Shown piece after piece: positions 34,827-42,461 of a stretch of DNA of 64,000 nucleotides. Numbering within the stretch: position 1 is the stretch's first letter; every line of letters begins with the position of its first letter. The DNA lies in assembly GCA_022449455.1 (NCBI GenBank), contig JAKUPL010000018.1:28161-92160 (forward strand). Direction: 5' to 3'. The position numbers were made by a program, and so were the translations under genes. The stretch comes from Alcanivorax sp. (lineage in GTDB: Bacteria > Pseudomonadota > Gammaproteobacteria > Pseudomonadales > Alcanivoracaceae). Under the pieces are notes generated by a model, which saw only the letters and a program-made list of their open reading frames with translations, was not told the origin of the DNA and did no database searches.

Positions 34827-35642
34827 TTAACGGGCCTGGTGGAACCAGGGGTAGCGCCAGCGGGAATAGCGGGCCAGCGCGAAATCGATGGCGAACGCCA
34901 GGAAGGTGATCCAGACCACGTAGGGCAGAATCACGTCCATGGCCAGGTAACGCCGCACCAGGAAGATGCGATAGCCGAGCCCGTCGGTGGCGGCGATCGC
35001 CTCGGCGGCGATCAGGAACAGCCAGGCGGAGCCCAGCGACAGCCGCACGGCGCCGATCAGGCGCGGCATCACCTGGGGCCACACCAGCCGCAGAATGATC
35101 TGCCAGGTGTTGGCGCCCAGGGTCTGCATCTTGATCACCTGCTCGGCGGGAATTTCCTCGGCGCGCTGCTGCAGGTCGCGGATCAGGAACGGCGTAATGC
35201 CGATCACGATCAGCACCACCTTGGCCAGCTCGCCCAGGCCGAACACGATGAACAGGATCGGCAGCACCGCCAGCGGCGGCACCAGCGACAGGCCGGTGAC
35301 CAGCGGCGCGATGCCGGCGCGCACCAGCGGCAGGGCGCCGGTGGCGATGCCCACCACCAGCCCGATGGCGGCACTGATGGCCACGCCCAGGGCCAGCCGG
35401 GTGAGGCTGGCCAGGGTGTCCTGCCACAACAGGTACTCGCCGGTGCGCTTGCTGGGCTCGAAGGCCATGCGCTGGATGGCGTCCACGAAGCTGGCCAGAT
35501 CCGGCAGCAGCTTGTCGTTGGGGTTGGCCGCCAGGCGCGCGTCGGAGGCCACCACATAGAGCACCACCAGAATCACGAACGGCAGCAGCCCGAGGGCCCA
35601 GCGGCCCACCGGCCCGGCCTGGCGATTGATCAGCTTCTTCAT
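34827..35642 (-). CDS. ABC transporter permease (guanidine/urea-type operon)
   Basis: A 271-residue permease of the NitT/TauT group with about six helices; the EAA loop that docks the ATPase reads KMQTLGANTWQIILRLVWPQ. It starts MKKLINRQAGPVGRWALG and ends just before the ATPase start. Together with the binding protein and ATPase it forms one importer, inferred to carry guanidine because of the riboswitch and downstream enzymes. Confidence 0.93.
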   Translation of the reverse strand: MKKLINRQAGPVGRWALGLLPFVILVVLYVVASDARLAANPNDKLLPDLASFVDAIQRMAFEPSKRTGEYLLWQDTLASLTRLALGVAISAAIGLVVGIATGALPLVRAGIAPLVTGLSLVPPLAVLPILFIVFGLGELAKVVLIVIGITPFLIRDLQQRAEEIPAEQVIKMQTLGANTWQIILRLVWPQVMPRLIGAVRLSLGSAWLFLIAAEAIAATDGLGYRIFLVRRYLAMDVILPYVVWITFLAFAIDFALARYSRWRYPWFHQAR

Positions 35643-35661
35643 GTCGGCTCCCGGCCGGCGC

Positions 35662-36732
35662 TCAGAGGTCGCCGTCGGCGGCCATCTTCATGTAGGTCGG
35701 GTCGAAGCGCAGTTGCACGTTGCCCTCGCTGCCGTACACGCCGGACGGGGTTTGCACGCCGACGAAACCGGCGTCCGGGGCGCCGTCGCCGAGCAGCCCG
35801 TGCTCGAAGGAGAACTCCGCCACCCGTTGCATGGTGGTGTTCAGGTCCGGGCTGTTGACGAAGCTGACCGCCTCGCCGGCGTCGTAGAACATGCGGGTGG
35901 CGTTTAATTGCGCCTCGAAGCCGGCCCGGTCGGTGCCGGCGATCTCGCCCATGGCGGCGCGCGCCTGTTTGGCCTGGTCCCCGTCGCCCTGCATGAGGTC
36001 CATGATTTCGTACCAGGCACCGACCAGCGCCTTGCCCAGTTTCGGGTTGGCTTCGAGGGTGTCGGTGTTGACCACCATCAGGTCGATGATCTCGCCGGGG
36101 ATTTTCGAGGAGTCGAACACCAGGTTGGCGCCGGGTTGCGCGGTGAGGGTGCTGAGCAGCGGGTTCCAGGTGACCACGGAGGTCACGTCATCGGTCTGGT
36201 AGGCGGCCACCAGATCCGCGTCGGAGGTGTTCACCACGGTCACGTCGCGCTCGCTCAGCCCCACGCTTTCCAGGGCCCGGGCCAGCAGATAGTGGGACAC
36301 GGACAGCTCCACCAGATTGACGTTCTGGCCCTCGATGTCGGCGAGGTCGGTGTTGTCCTTGAGCACCACGCCGTCGTTGCCGTCGGAGAAGTCGCCAACG
36401 ATCAGCGCGGTGCTGTCCACGCCGCCGGCGGCGGGAATGGTCAGCGCGTCCATGTTGGTCATGGTGCAGCCGTCGTACTGGCCGGCGGTGTATTGGTTGA
36501 TGGACTCGATGTAGTCGTTGATCTGCACCACGTCGATGCTGATGTCGTACTTGTCGGCCCATTTGTCGACGATGCCCTGGGCGTCGCCGTACTGCCAGGG
36601 AATCCAGCCCACGTAGATGGACCAGCACACTTTGAAGTCGTCCCGTTCGCCGGCGGCCAGGGCCGGTTTGGGCAGGGTGGCGAGCGTCAGCAACGCGGCC
36701 GCGGAAAGGCAGGCAGTCAGAATGCGGGTCAT
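35662..36732 (-). CDS. ABC transporter periplasmic binding protein (guanidine/urea-type operon)
   Basis: A 356-residue exported binding protein with a signal peptide (residues 1-26, cleaving after ALA). The mature part, beginning DFKVCWSIYVGWIPWQYGDA, is the family of periplasmic proteins found next to urea/guanidine carboxylases. First structural gene after the riboswitch; RBS GAAGGAGGTCGAC precedes the ATG. The ligand is inferred from context to be guanidine. Confidence 0.92.
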   Translation of the reverse strand: MTRILTACLSAAALLTLATLPKPALAAGERDDFKVCWSIYVGWIPWQYGDAQGIVDKWADKYDISIDVVQINDYIESINQYTAGQYDGCTMTNMDALTIPAAGGVDSTALIVGDFSDGNDGVVLKDNTDLADIEGQNVNLVELSVSHYLLARALESVGLSERDVTVVNTSDADLVAAYQTDDVTSVVTWNPLLSTLTAQPGANLVFDSSKIPGEIIDLMVVNTDTLEANPKLGKALVGAWYEIMDLMQGDGDQAKQARAAMGEIAGTDRAGFEAQLNATRMFYDAGEAVSFVNSPDLNTTMQRVAEFSFEHGLLGDGAPDAGFVGVQTPSGVYGSEGNVQLRFDPTYMKMAADGDL

Positions 36733-36748
36733 GTCGACCTCCTTCAGG

Positions 36749-36784
36749 CTATGACGGTGAGGAATCCAATGACACTGTCGTCAT
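36749..36784 (-). other. 11-codon leader ORF after the riboswitch
   Basis: ATG at 36784 follows GGGAGGAGACACC, the strongest Shine-Dalgarno in the leader, which itself overlaps the 3' end of the riboswitch. It encodes MTTVSLDSSPS and stops 16 bp before the binding-protein start. ATGACG at its start can pair with CGTCAT at its end. It may be a translated leader, a spacer hairpin, or chance. Confidence 0.35.
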
Positions 36785-36790
36785 GGTGTC

Positions 36791-36886
36791 TCCTCCCGGG
36801 CTTTTGTCCCGCCGTGTAACCTTGCAAGAAGGTCGATCGCTCTCGGACCAGTCGTGGGCACAGCCCACCGGAACCCTAGCGATCCA
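36791..36886 (-). ncRNA. Guanidine-I riboswitch (ykkC class)
   Basis: On the minus strand the conserved core is complete: GATCGCTAGGGTTCCG, a GTGGGC/GCCCAC hairpin, ACTGGTCCGAGAGCGATC closing the P1 stem (GATCGCT with AGCGATC), then ACACGGCGGGACAAAAGCCC and GGGAGGA. These match the ykkC consensus (CTAGGGTTCCG, CTGGTCCGAGAG, ACGGCGGGA.AAAAGCCCGGGAGA). Class I binds guanidine and switches expression on. It precedes the transporter and carboxylase operon by about 60 bp. Confidence 0.93.
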
Positions 36887-37089
36887 TTTTTCCAGATTGT
36901 GCGAGTCGTGATGGCCACAGACGCCATTCGATTCCTGCGTCGACCCACGCAAGTCCGATGCCAGTCCGGGCAAGCGGCTGATTTGAAAGGAAGAAGACCG
37001 GGAGGGTGGGGCAGGGCGTGAGCGTTAATGGGGCCGCGAATGGGCCGTGATGGTGCGCCGTGCCCCGGGATGGGGCACGGCGGGCGGGG
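36887..37089. other. Upstream region of the riboswitch operon
   Basis: About 200 bp between the riboswitch and the stop of the dienelactone hydrolase gene. It should carry the promoter of the guanidine operon on the minus strand; CACAAT near 36896-36901 is a possible -10 element but I see no good -35. No gene seen. Confidence 0.4.
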
Positions 37090-37863
37090 TCAGGGGGTGT
37101 CGATAAAGTCCTTGAGCGCGCCCCAACTGATGTCGTCGGCGTGGCCGTCGTAGGCCAGCGGCATCTCGAAGCGCTGGCCGAGCTGGTCGGCGCGCGGGTT
37201 GGTGAAACCGTGTTGGGCGCCGGGGAAACTCAGCAGCTGGAACTCGACGCCGGCGGCGGTCATCTCCTGGACCAGGGCGCTGACCTGCTCGGCGGGCACC
37301 ATCGGGTCCGCCTGGCCAGTGGCCACCAGCACCTTGCCCTGGAAGGTGCCGCTCTGCAGCGGTTGCTCGGTGCCCAGCGGGCCGTGGAAGCTGGCCACGC
37401 CGGCCAGGTCGTTGCCCTGCCGGGCCTGCTCCAGCACCACGCCGCCGCCGAAGCAATAGCCCACCGCGAACACCCGGTCGTCGTCCACGTACTGCTGCTG
37501 GCGGAGCAGCGTCTTGGCGGCGTTGATGCGGGCGGTGGTGCGTTCCGGGTTGGCCTGGGCCTGGGCCATGAACGTCTTGGCGTCCTTCGGGTGGCTGGCC
37601 ACCTGGCCCTGCTCATAGAGATTCACGGCCAGGGCCACGTAGCCCTCCTTGGCCAACAGACGCGCCCGGTTACGGGCGTAGTCATTGAGGCCCCACCACT
37701 CGTGCACCACGATCACGCCGGCGGTCATGCGGTCCAGGTCATCGTCCATGAACAGCACGCCGTTGCCGGCGCCGCCGGGCAGCTTGATGTCCTGTTCGAT
37801 CACCTCGGCGCCGGCGCCGCCGGCGCACAGCAGCAAACAGAGGAAGGCGGTAAGGCGTTTCAT
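37090..37863 (-). CDS. Exported dienelactone hydrolase family protein
   Basis: A 257-residue alpha/beta-hydrolase with a signal peptide (MKRLTAFLCLLLCAGGAGA), so probably periplasmic. The cysteine nucleophile is in VGYCFGGGV, with TGQADPMV and AQHGFTNP carrying the acid and histidine. GVIVVHEWWGLNDYARNRARLLA is typical of the family. Substrate unknown. It precedes the riboswitch operon on the same strand but is separated by about 350 bp and likely not co-transcribed with it. Confidence 0.9.
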   Translation of the reverse strand: MKRLTAFLCLLLCAGGAGAEVIEQDIKLPGGAGNGVLFMDDDLDRMTAGVIVVHEWWGLNDYARNRARLLAKEGYVALAVNLYEQGQVASHPKDAKTFMAQAQANPERTTARINAAKTLLRQQQYVDDDRVFAVGYCFGGGVVLEQARQGNDLAGVASFHGPLGTEQPLQSGTFQGKVLVATGQADPMVPAEQVSALVQEMTAAGVEFQLLSFPGAQHGFTNPRADQLGQRFEMPLAYDGHADDISWGALKDFIDTP

Positions 37864-37918
37864 GGTGGAGCTCCTTCACGGAAATCAATGGGATGAACGA
37901 ACGGGGGCGGTGCGGTTT

Positions 37919-38239
37919 CTAATCTTCCCACACCCAGCGCAGCGGCTCGCCGAAATCATCATAGACCAGTTTGCGACGCGGGCCGCGCCGGGCGGCCGGC
38001 CGGCGGGCGCGGCGGGCTTTCTTGCGGGCATCGATGGTGGCCGCCACCTGGGACAGGTCGGTGCGGGTGGCCGGCGGCCCCTGGGTAAACGGAAAGGAAC
38101 GCCGCTCGCGGGGCTGGTCCGGAGCATCGCCGGTGGTGCCGCTGGGCACTTCCTCGATACGCCCGCCCCGGGAGAGGAACCGCTCCATGTCCCGCCGCAG
38201 GCGCTGGCGTTGTTGTTCCTTGCTGTTACGCACTTTCAT
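37919..38239 (-). CDS. Small basic protein with SutA-like FLSRGG motif
   Basis: A 106-residue, strongly charged protein predicted to be largely disordered. Residues 16-30 read RDMERFLSRGGRIEEV, resembling the short conserved segment of SutA, an RNA polymerase-binding regulator of slow-growing Pseudomonas. Unlike SutA the tail is basic (KKARRARRPAARRGPRR) and ends LVYDDFGEPLRWVWED. The resemblance covers only that motif, so the functional link is tentative. It lies between the glutathione peroxidase and hydrolase genes, all on the minus strand. Confidence 0.65.
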   Translation of the reverse strand: MKVRNSKEQQRQRLRRDMERFLSRGGRIEEVPSGTTGDAPDQPRERRSFPFTQGPPATRTDLSQVAATIDARKKARRARRPAARRGPRRKLVYDDFGEPLRWVWED

Positions 38240-38308
38240 GGGACGGTGGTGGCGGTGGGCGAGCCTTCAACCATAGCAAGGCCACGCCCGGGGAGCCAGC
38301 CGGGCCGC

Positions 38309-38866
38309 TCAGAGAGCGGCGCGCACGGCGTCTTCCAGTTCGCCGTCCAGCGGCTTGGCCGAGGAGGGATAGTGCTTGATCACGGTGCCGTCGCGATCCA
38401 CCAGGTATTTGTTGAAGTTCCAGCGCGGCTCGCCGGCGTCCTCATTGAGGCTGAGGAACACCGGGTTGGCGGCGTCGCCGCGCACCGGGGAGGTGGCCAT
38501 CATCGGGAAGGTGACGCCGTAGTTGATGTAGCAGACCTTGGCGGTCTGCCCCTCGTCGTCCAGTTCCTGGCGGAAATCGTCGGACGGGAAGCCCAACACC
38601 ACCAGCCCCTGATCCCGGTACTTCTTGTACAGCGCCTCCAGACCCTCGAACTGGGGCGTGAAGCCGCACTGGCTGGCGGTGTTGACCACCAGCACCACCT
38701 TGCCGGCGGTGGCCGCGCACAGGTCCAGGTCGTCCTTGCTGTGCAGCTTGCGCACCTCATGGTCGAAGCGGGCCGCGCACTCGTCGGCCCGGGCCTTGGT
38801 GGTCAGCGCCAGGCTGAACACGCTCAGCAACAGTACTAGGGCAAAGCACCAGCGTAGATGGATCAT
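38309..38866 (-). CDS. Exported glutathione peroxidase-family protein
   Basis: A 185-residue thiol peroxidase-like protein with a signal peptide (about residues 1-27). The active-site segment is VVNTASQCGFTPQFEGLEAL, where selenocysteine of animal enzymes is cysteine; the later WNFNKYLVDRDG carries the catalytic tryptophan and asparagine. The middle glutamine of the tetrad sits unusually in VVLGFPSDDFRQEL, where canonical enzymes have FPCNQFG. That loop lacks the FPCNQF sequence, so the resolving cysteine is displaced or missing; activity as a peroxidase is likely but not certain. Confidence 0.82.
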   Translation of the reverse strand: MIHLRWCFALVLLLSVFSLALTTKARADECAARFDHEVRKLHSKDDLDLCAATAGKVVLVVNTASQCGFTPQFEGLEALYKKYRDQGLVVLGFPSDDFRQELDDEGQTAKVCYINYGVTFPMMATSPVRGDAANPVFLSLNEDAGEPRWNFNKYLVDRDGTVIKHYPSSAKPLDGELEDAVRAAL

Positions 38867-38968
38867 GAACGTTTCCTCGGTACCCGATACCAGTATTGGT
38901 CCAACACCACTATCCGGCGCCGCCGGTCAAGGCGACGCCAAGGCTCTTCATATCGGCGGGCGGCCGCC

Positions 38969-39382
38969 TTACAGCGGCGTGCGCGGGCCGTCCGGAATGG
39001 CGCTGCCGCTGGTGCCGCCGTTGCCGGCGCGCAGCGGGTTGCAGTTCTTGATCACCACCTGGCCTTCCAGCAGGTTGCCCCGGGAGTATTCGCGGAAGAT
39101 GCAGCGGTTGGTGTCCGGATCGTAGTTCTCGATCCACAGATTGTCGCCCTTCCAGGTAGCGGCGATGTGCTGCTGGCCCTGGGGCACTTCCAGGTTCATG
39201 GTGCCGCCCAGGCGCTTGACGAAAATCTGTTCCAACCAGAAGTAATAGAGCAGGGTACCGGCCAGCCAGATGATCACGGCGATGATCAGGGCGGGCTTCC
39301 ATTTGCCCATGCGCACACCGATCCCGAACAGCGCCGCGAAGATGACCAGCGCCAGCACCAACCAATACAAATAGGTGATCAT
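38969..39382 (-). CDS. Membrane-anchored hypothetical protein, 137 residues
   Basis: Two hydrophobic helices (about 4-24 and 29-50) followed by a small soluble domain with TMNLEVPQGQQHIAATWKGDNLWIENYDPDTN and a CIF...KNC cysteine pair. No family recognised. Divergent from the GIY-YIG gene. Confidence 0.65.
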   Translation of the reverse strand: MITYLYWLVLALVIFAALFGIGVRMGKWKPALIIAVIIWLAGTLLYYFWLEQIFVKRLGGTMNLEVPQGQQHIAATWKGDNLWIENYDPDTNRCIFREYSRGNLLEGQVVIKNCNPLRAGNGGTSGSAIPDGPRTPL

Positions 39383-39454
39383 GCGAAACTCCCTGTTTCA
39401 GGCTATTGTTTACCGCACGATGATAGCAACTTGATCGCAAGGAGATGTAAAACC

Positions 39455-39778
39455 GTGAAACAGGGCACGGGATGGTGGGTTTACATGCTGCGCTGCGCCG
39501 ACGACTCGCTGTACACCGGCGTCACCACCGATGTGCTGCGGCGCTGGAAGGAGCACAACGGCGGCCCGCGGGGCGCCCGTTACACCCGGGTACGACGCCC
39601 GGTGGCCCTGGTGCTGTGCGTGGAAGTGCCCGACCGGGCCCGCGCCGGCCGCCTGGAAGCGCGCCTCAAGGGGCTCACCCGGGCGCGCAAGGAACGCTTG
39701 ATCCGCGCCGTTACGGTTGCCAACGGCGCCGGGAGTTGCTTGACTGCCGACACTTCTGAACAGGAGATTCTTGCATGA
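39455..39778 (+). CDS. GIY-YIG nuclease-domain protein (YhbQ-like)
   Basis: A 107-residue single-domain GIY-YIG protein: WVYMLRCADDSLYTGVTTDVLRRWKEHN holds the two signature tyrosines and catalytic arginine region, and GARYTRVRRPVALVL and LTRARKERLI complete the fold. Starts at GTG with AAGGAGATGTAAAACC before it; no ATG is available in frame upstream of the conserved region. The family includes YhbQ-type DNA-damage proteins. Its stop overlaps the downstream lemA start (ATGA), so the nuclease is part of the LemA/TPM operon. Confidence 0.85.
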   Translation: MKQGTGWWVYMLRCADDSLYTGVTTDVLRRWKEHNGGPRGARYTRVRRPVALVLCVEVPDRARAGRLEARLKGLTRARKERLIRAVTVANGAGSCLTADTSEQEILA

Positions 39779-40365
39779 ACCTTTGGCGCGCCTTCGTGCT
39801 GGCCTGGCTGGCCATGACCCTGGCCGGCTGCGGCATCAACACCATTCCCACCTACGACGAGCAGGTCAAGGCGGCCTGGTCCCAGGTGGAAAACCAGTAC
39901 CAGCGCCGCGCCGACCTGGTGCCCAACCTGGTCAACACGGTGAAGGGCTTCGCCGCCCAGGAACGGGACGTGCTGGTGGAAGTCACCGAGGCGCGCGCCA
40001 AGGTGGGCTCGATCCAGGCCGGCGAGGGCATCCTCAACGACCCGCAGAAGTTCAAGCAGTTCGAACAGGCCCAGAGCCAGCTCGGCTCGGCCCTGCAACG
40101 GCTGATGGTGGTGGTGGAGCGCTACCCGGAGCTGAAATCCAACCAGAACTTCCTGGCCCTGCAGTCGCAGCTGGAAGGCACCGAGAACCGCATCGCGGTG
40201 GCGCGCCGGGACTACATCGAGGCGGTGCGGCAATACAACACCGAGATCCGCACCTTCCCGGGGCGCATCTGGCACAGCCTGCTGTACAGCGAGCTGGAGC
40301 CGCGCGAGAACTTCGAAGCCACCACGGAGAACGCCGAGCAGGCGCCCTCCGTCAACTTTGAATGA
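39775..40365 (+). CDS. LemA family lipoprotein
   Basis: A 196-residue LemA protein whose N-terminus is a lipoprotein signal (lipobox LAGC, Cys20). Family signatures: VKAAWSQVENQYQRRADLVP and NLVNTVKGFAAQERDVLVEV, then YPELKSNQNFLALQSQLEGTENRI. It heads a lemA-TPM-TPM cluster, a widely conserved arrangement thought to act at the envelope. Differs from the LemA at 10.6 kb, which has a plain membrane anchor. Confidence 0.93.
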   Translation: MNLWRAFVLAWLAMTLAGCGINTIPTYDEQVKAAWSQVENQYQRRADLVPNLVNTVKGFAAQERDVLVEVTEARAKVGSIQAGEGILNDPQKFKQFEQAQSQLGSALQRLMVVVERYPELKSNQNFLALQSQLEGTENRIAVARRDYIEAVRQYNTEIRTFPGRIWHSLLYSELEPRENFEATTENAEQAPSVNFE

Positions 40366-40384
40366 ACCGGATCGTGAGTAAACC

Positions 40385-41125
40385 ATGACGCTGACGCGAC
40401 ACGGGCTGGCCGTGCTGCTCGGGCTGCTGCTGACCGCGGCGGCCTGGGCGGCGCCGGACTTTCCCGCCCTCACCGGCCGGGTGGTGGACAACGCCAACCT
40501 GCTGACGCCGGCCCAGGAACAGGCGCTCACCGAAAAGCTGGCCGCCGAGGAGCAGCAAAGCTCCAACCAGGTGGTGGTGGTGACGCTGCCCGATCTGCAG
40601 GGCTACGCCATCGAGGACTACGGCTACCAACTGGGCCGCGAGTGGGGCATCGGCCAGGAGGGCAAGGACAACGGCGTGCTGCTGATCATCGCCCCCAACG
40701 AGCGCCGTATCCGCATCGAGGTGGGCTACGGCCTGGAGGGCGCGCTCACCGACGCGCTCTCCTCGGTGATCATCCAGCGGGAAATCCGCCCCGCCTTCCG
40801 CGCCGGCGACTTCGCCGGCGGCATCGATGCCGGGGTGGACGCCATCCGCGCCGCCATCGCCGGTGAGTACCAGGCGGAGCCGGCCAAGAAGGGCGGCGGG
40901 CAGCTGGGCACGGTGCTGATCTATCTGATGGTGCTGGTGTTCATCACCCTTTTCCTGGGGCTCGGCGCCCTCGGCAGTGGTGGCCGTGGCGGTCGCGGCG
41001 GCGGCGCCGTGTTCGTGCCCATGGGCGGAGGCTTCGGCGGCGGCGGAGGCGGTGGTTTTGGCGGCGGCGGCTTCGGTGGCGGCGGCGGTGGTTTCGGCGG
41101 CGGCGGTGCCTCGGGAGGCTGGTAG
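40385..41125 (+). CDS. TPM-domain membrane protein (YgcG-like)
   Basis: A 246-residue protein with a signal peptide, a TPM domain (about residues 20-150, LTGRVVDNANLLTPAQEQAL, IEVGYGLEGALTDALSS), one membrane helix (about 177-196) and a long glycine-rich tail (FGGGGGGG-type repeats to the end). TPM/YgcG proteins follow lemA in many genomes. The tail faces the cytoplasm or forms a low-complexity region. Function unknown. Confidence 0.93.
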   Translation: MTLTRHGLAVLLGLLLTAAAWAAPDFPALTGRVVDNANLLTPAQEQALTEKLAAEEQQSSNQVVVVTLPDLQGYAIEDYGYQLGREWGIGQEGKDNGVLLIIAPNERRIRIEVGYGLEGALTDALSSVIIQREIRPAFRAGDFAGGIDAGVDAIRAAIAGEYQAEPAKKGGGQLGTVLIYLMVLVFITLFLGLGALGSGGRGGRGGGAVFVPMGGGFGGGGGGGFGGGGFGGGGGGFGGGGASGGW

Positions 41126-41737
41126 ATGTTATTGAACGACGAAGACCAGAAACGGGTGGCCCGCGCGATCGCGGCCATCGAAAAGGACACCGACGCGGAA
41201 CTCGTGACGGTGCTGGCCCGCCAGTCCGACGACTACCGCTACATTCCCTTGCTGTGGGCGGCGCTGTTGTCGCTGCTGGTGCCCCTGGCGCTGGCGTTTC
41301 TGCCGATCTGGCTGAGCGCCCTGGAAACCCTGCTGGCGCAATGGACCGTGCTGGTGGTGCTGGGGCTGCTGTTCCGCTGGCCGCCGCTGATGATGGCCCT
41401 GGTGCCGCGCCGCGTGAAGCAATGGCGCGCCGCCAACCTGGCCCGCCGTACTTTCCTCGACCAGGGCCTGCACCACACCAAGGGCGGCACCGGCCTGCTG
41501 ATCTTTGTCAGCGAGGCCGAGCACTACGTGGAAATCCTGGCCGACCGGGGCATCGCCGAGAAAGTCCCGGACGAACGCTGGCAATCCATCGTCGACACCT
41601 TCACCGGCCACGTGAAGCAGGGCGAGGTGCTGAACGGCTTCCTGGAATGCATCGCCTCCTGCGGCGATGAGCTGATCCTCAAGATTCCCGCCACCGAACG
41701 GAAAAACGAGCTGCCCAACCATCTGGTCCTGCTTTAG
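41126..41737 (+). CDS. TPM-domain membrane protein, second
   Basis: A 203-residue protein with a split TPM domain interrupted by two helices (about 45-63 and 70-88): DTDAELVTVLARQSDDY at the start and TGLLIFVSEAEHYVEILADRGIAEKV later. Starts immediately after the stop of the previous gene, with GGGAGG in that gene's last codons as RBS. Third member of the lemA-TPM-TPM unit. Confidence 0.9.
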   Translation: MLLNDEDQKRVARAIAAIEKDTDAELVTVLARQSDDYRYIPLLWAALLSLLVPLALAFLPIWLSALETLLAQWTVLVVLGLLFRWPPLMMALVPRRVKQWRAANLARRTFLDQGLHHTKGGTGLLIFVSEAEHYVEILADRGIAEKVPDERWQSIVDTFTGHVKQGEVLNGFLECIASCGDELILKIPATERKNELPNHLVLL

Positions 41738-41745
41738 CGCCTCGG

Positions 41746-41778
41746 GCCAGTATCCACGCTGGTCGTGTGGGTACTGGC
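41746..41778. repeat. 12-bp inverted repeat hairpin
   Basis: GCCAGTATCCAC pairs with GTGGGTACTGGC (one G-T pair) around a nine-base loop, just after the second TPM gene. It is not followed by a T-run, so it is at best a weak terminator; the tsdBA promoter probably lies immediately after it. Confidence 0.5.
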
Positions 41779-41837
41779 GGTGCTAGGCTTTTGTTATCCC
41801 GCACAAAAGGCCTGGCATGAATGAAGAGGAGCCCGGT

Positions 41838-42461
41838 ATGGCGCGTTGGTTCGTGGTCCTGGGACTGTGTCTGCTGTTTCCCTCCGCCTTTGCTCAAAGC
41901 CCCGACGGCGCGCCGGCCGCCGCCGGCAGTTGCGTGGCCTGCCATGGTGCCGAGGGGCAGGGCAGCGGCGCCTTCCCGCATCTGGCCGGCCTGGGCGAGG
42001 CCTATCTCCGGCGTCAGCTGGACGCCTTCGCCAGCGGCGAGCGCGTCAACGCCATCATGAAGCCCATCGCTTCCGGCCTGTCCGAGTCGCAACGGCAGGC
42101 CGTGGCCGGCTACTTCAGTGGCCTGGAGATGGCGCCCACCGAGGCTGCCGGCGGCCCGCCGCCGGACGGGCCCGGCCGCACGCTGGCGGTGCACGGTCGC
42201 TGGCAGCAGGATCTGCCCGCCTGCGTGCAATGTCATGGCCCGGGCGGGCAAGGCATCGGCGAGGATTTTCCGCCCCTGGCCGGGCAACCGGCGGCCTACC
42301 TGGAAGACCAATTGAAGGCCTGGCGGGCCGGCAACCGGCCGGCGGGGCCCCAGGGGCTGATGGGGCACATCGCCGAACGGTTGGACGACGACGACCTGAA
42401 AGCGGTAGCGGCGTACTTCGCCGCGCTGCCGGCGGCGACAGCGGAGGCCGGTGATGACTAA
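41838..42461 (+). CDS. tsdB: Diheme cytochrome c4-type, TsdB-like electron acceptor
   Basis: A 207-residue periplasmic diheme cytochrome: signal peptide (residues 1-20), heme sites CVACH at 32-36 and CVQCH at 129-133, and methionines in AIMKPI and LMGHIA as probable sixth ligands. TsdB proteins accept electrons from thiosulfate dehydrogenase TsdA, which is encoded next with an eight-base overlap. The GAGGAG site before the ATG at 41838 decides against the start at 41817. Confidence 0.85.
   Translation: MARWFVVLGLCLLFPSAFAQSPDGAPAAAGSCVACHGAEGQGSGAFPHLAGLGEAYLRRQLDAFASGERVNAIMKPIASGLSESQRQAVAGYFSGLEMAPTEAAGGPPPDGPGRTLAVHGRWQQDLPACVQCHGPGGQGIGEDFPPLAGQPAAYLEDQLKAWRAGNRPAGPQGLMGHIAERLDDDDLKAVAAYFAALPAATAEAGDD

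Noticed and set aside
36749..36973. A 74-codon minus-strand ORF across the riboswitch
   Set aside because: It reads straight through the aptamer; conservation there is explained by RNA structure. Only the last 11 codons have an RBS.
40980..41122. Short glycine-codon repeats (GGCGGCGGC-like)
   Set aside because: They encode the glycine-rich tail normal for YgcG-type TPM proteins; not a CRISPR or other array. No CRISPR-like array was seen in the window.
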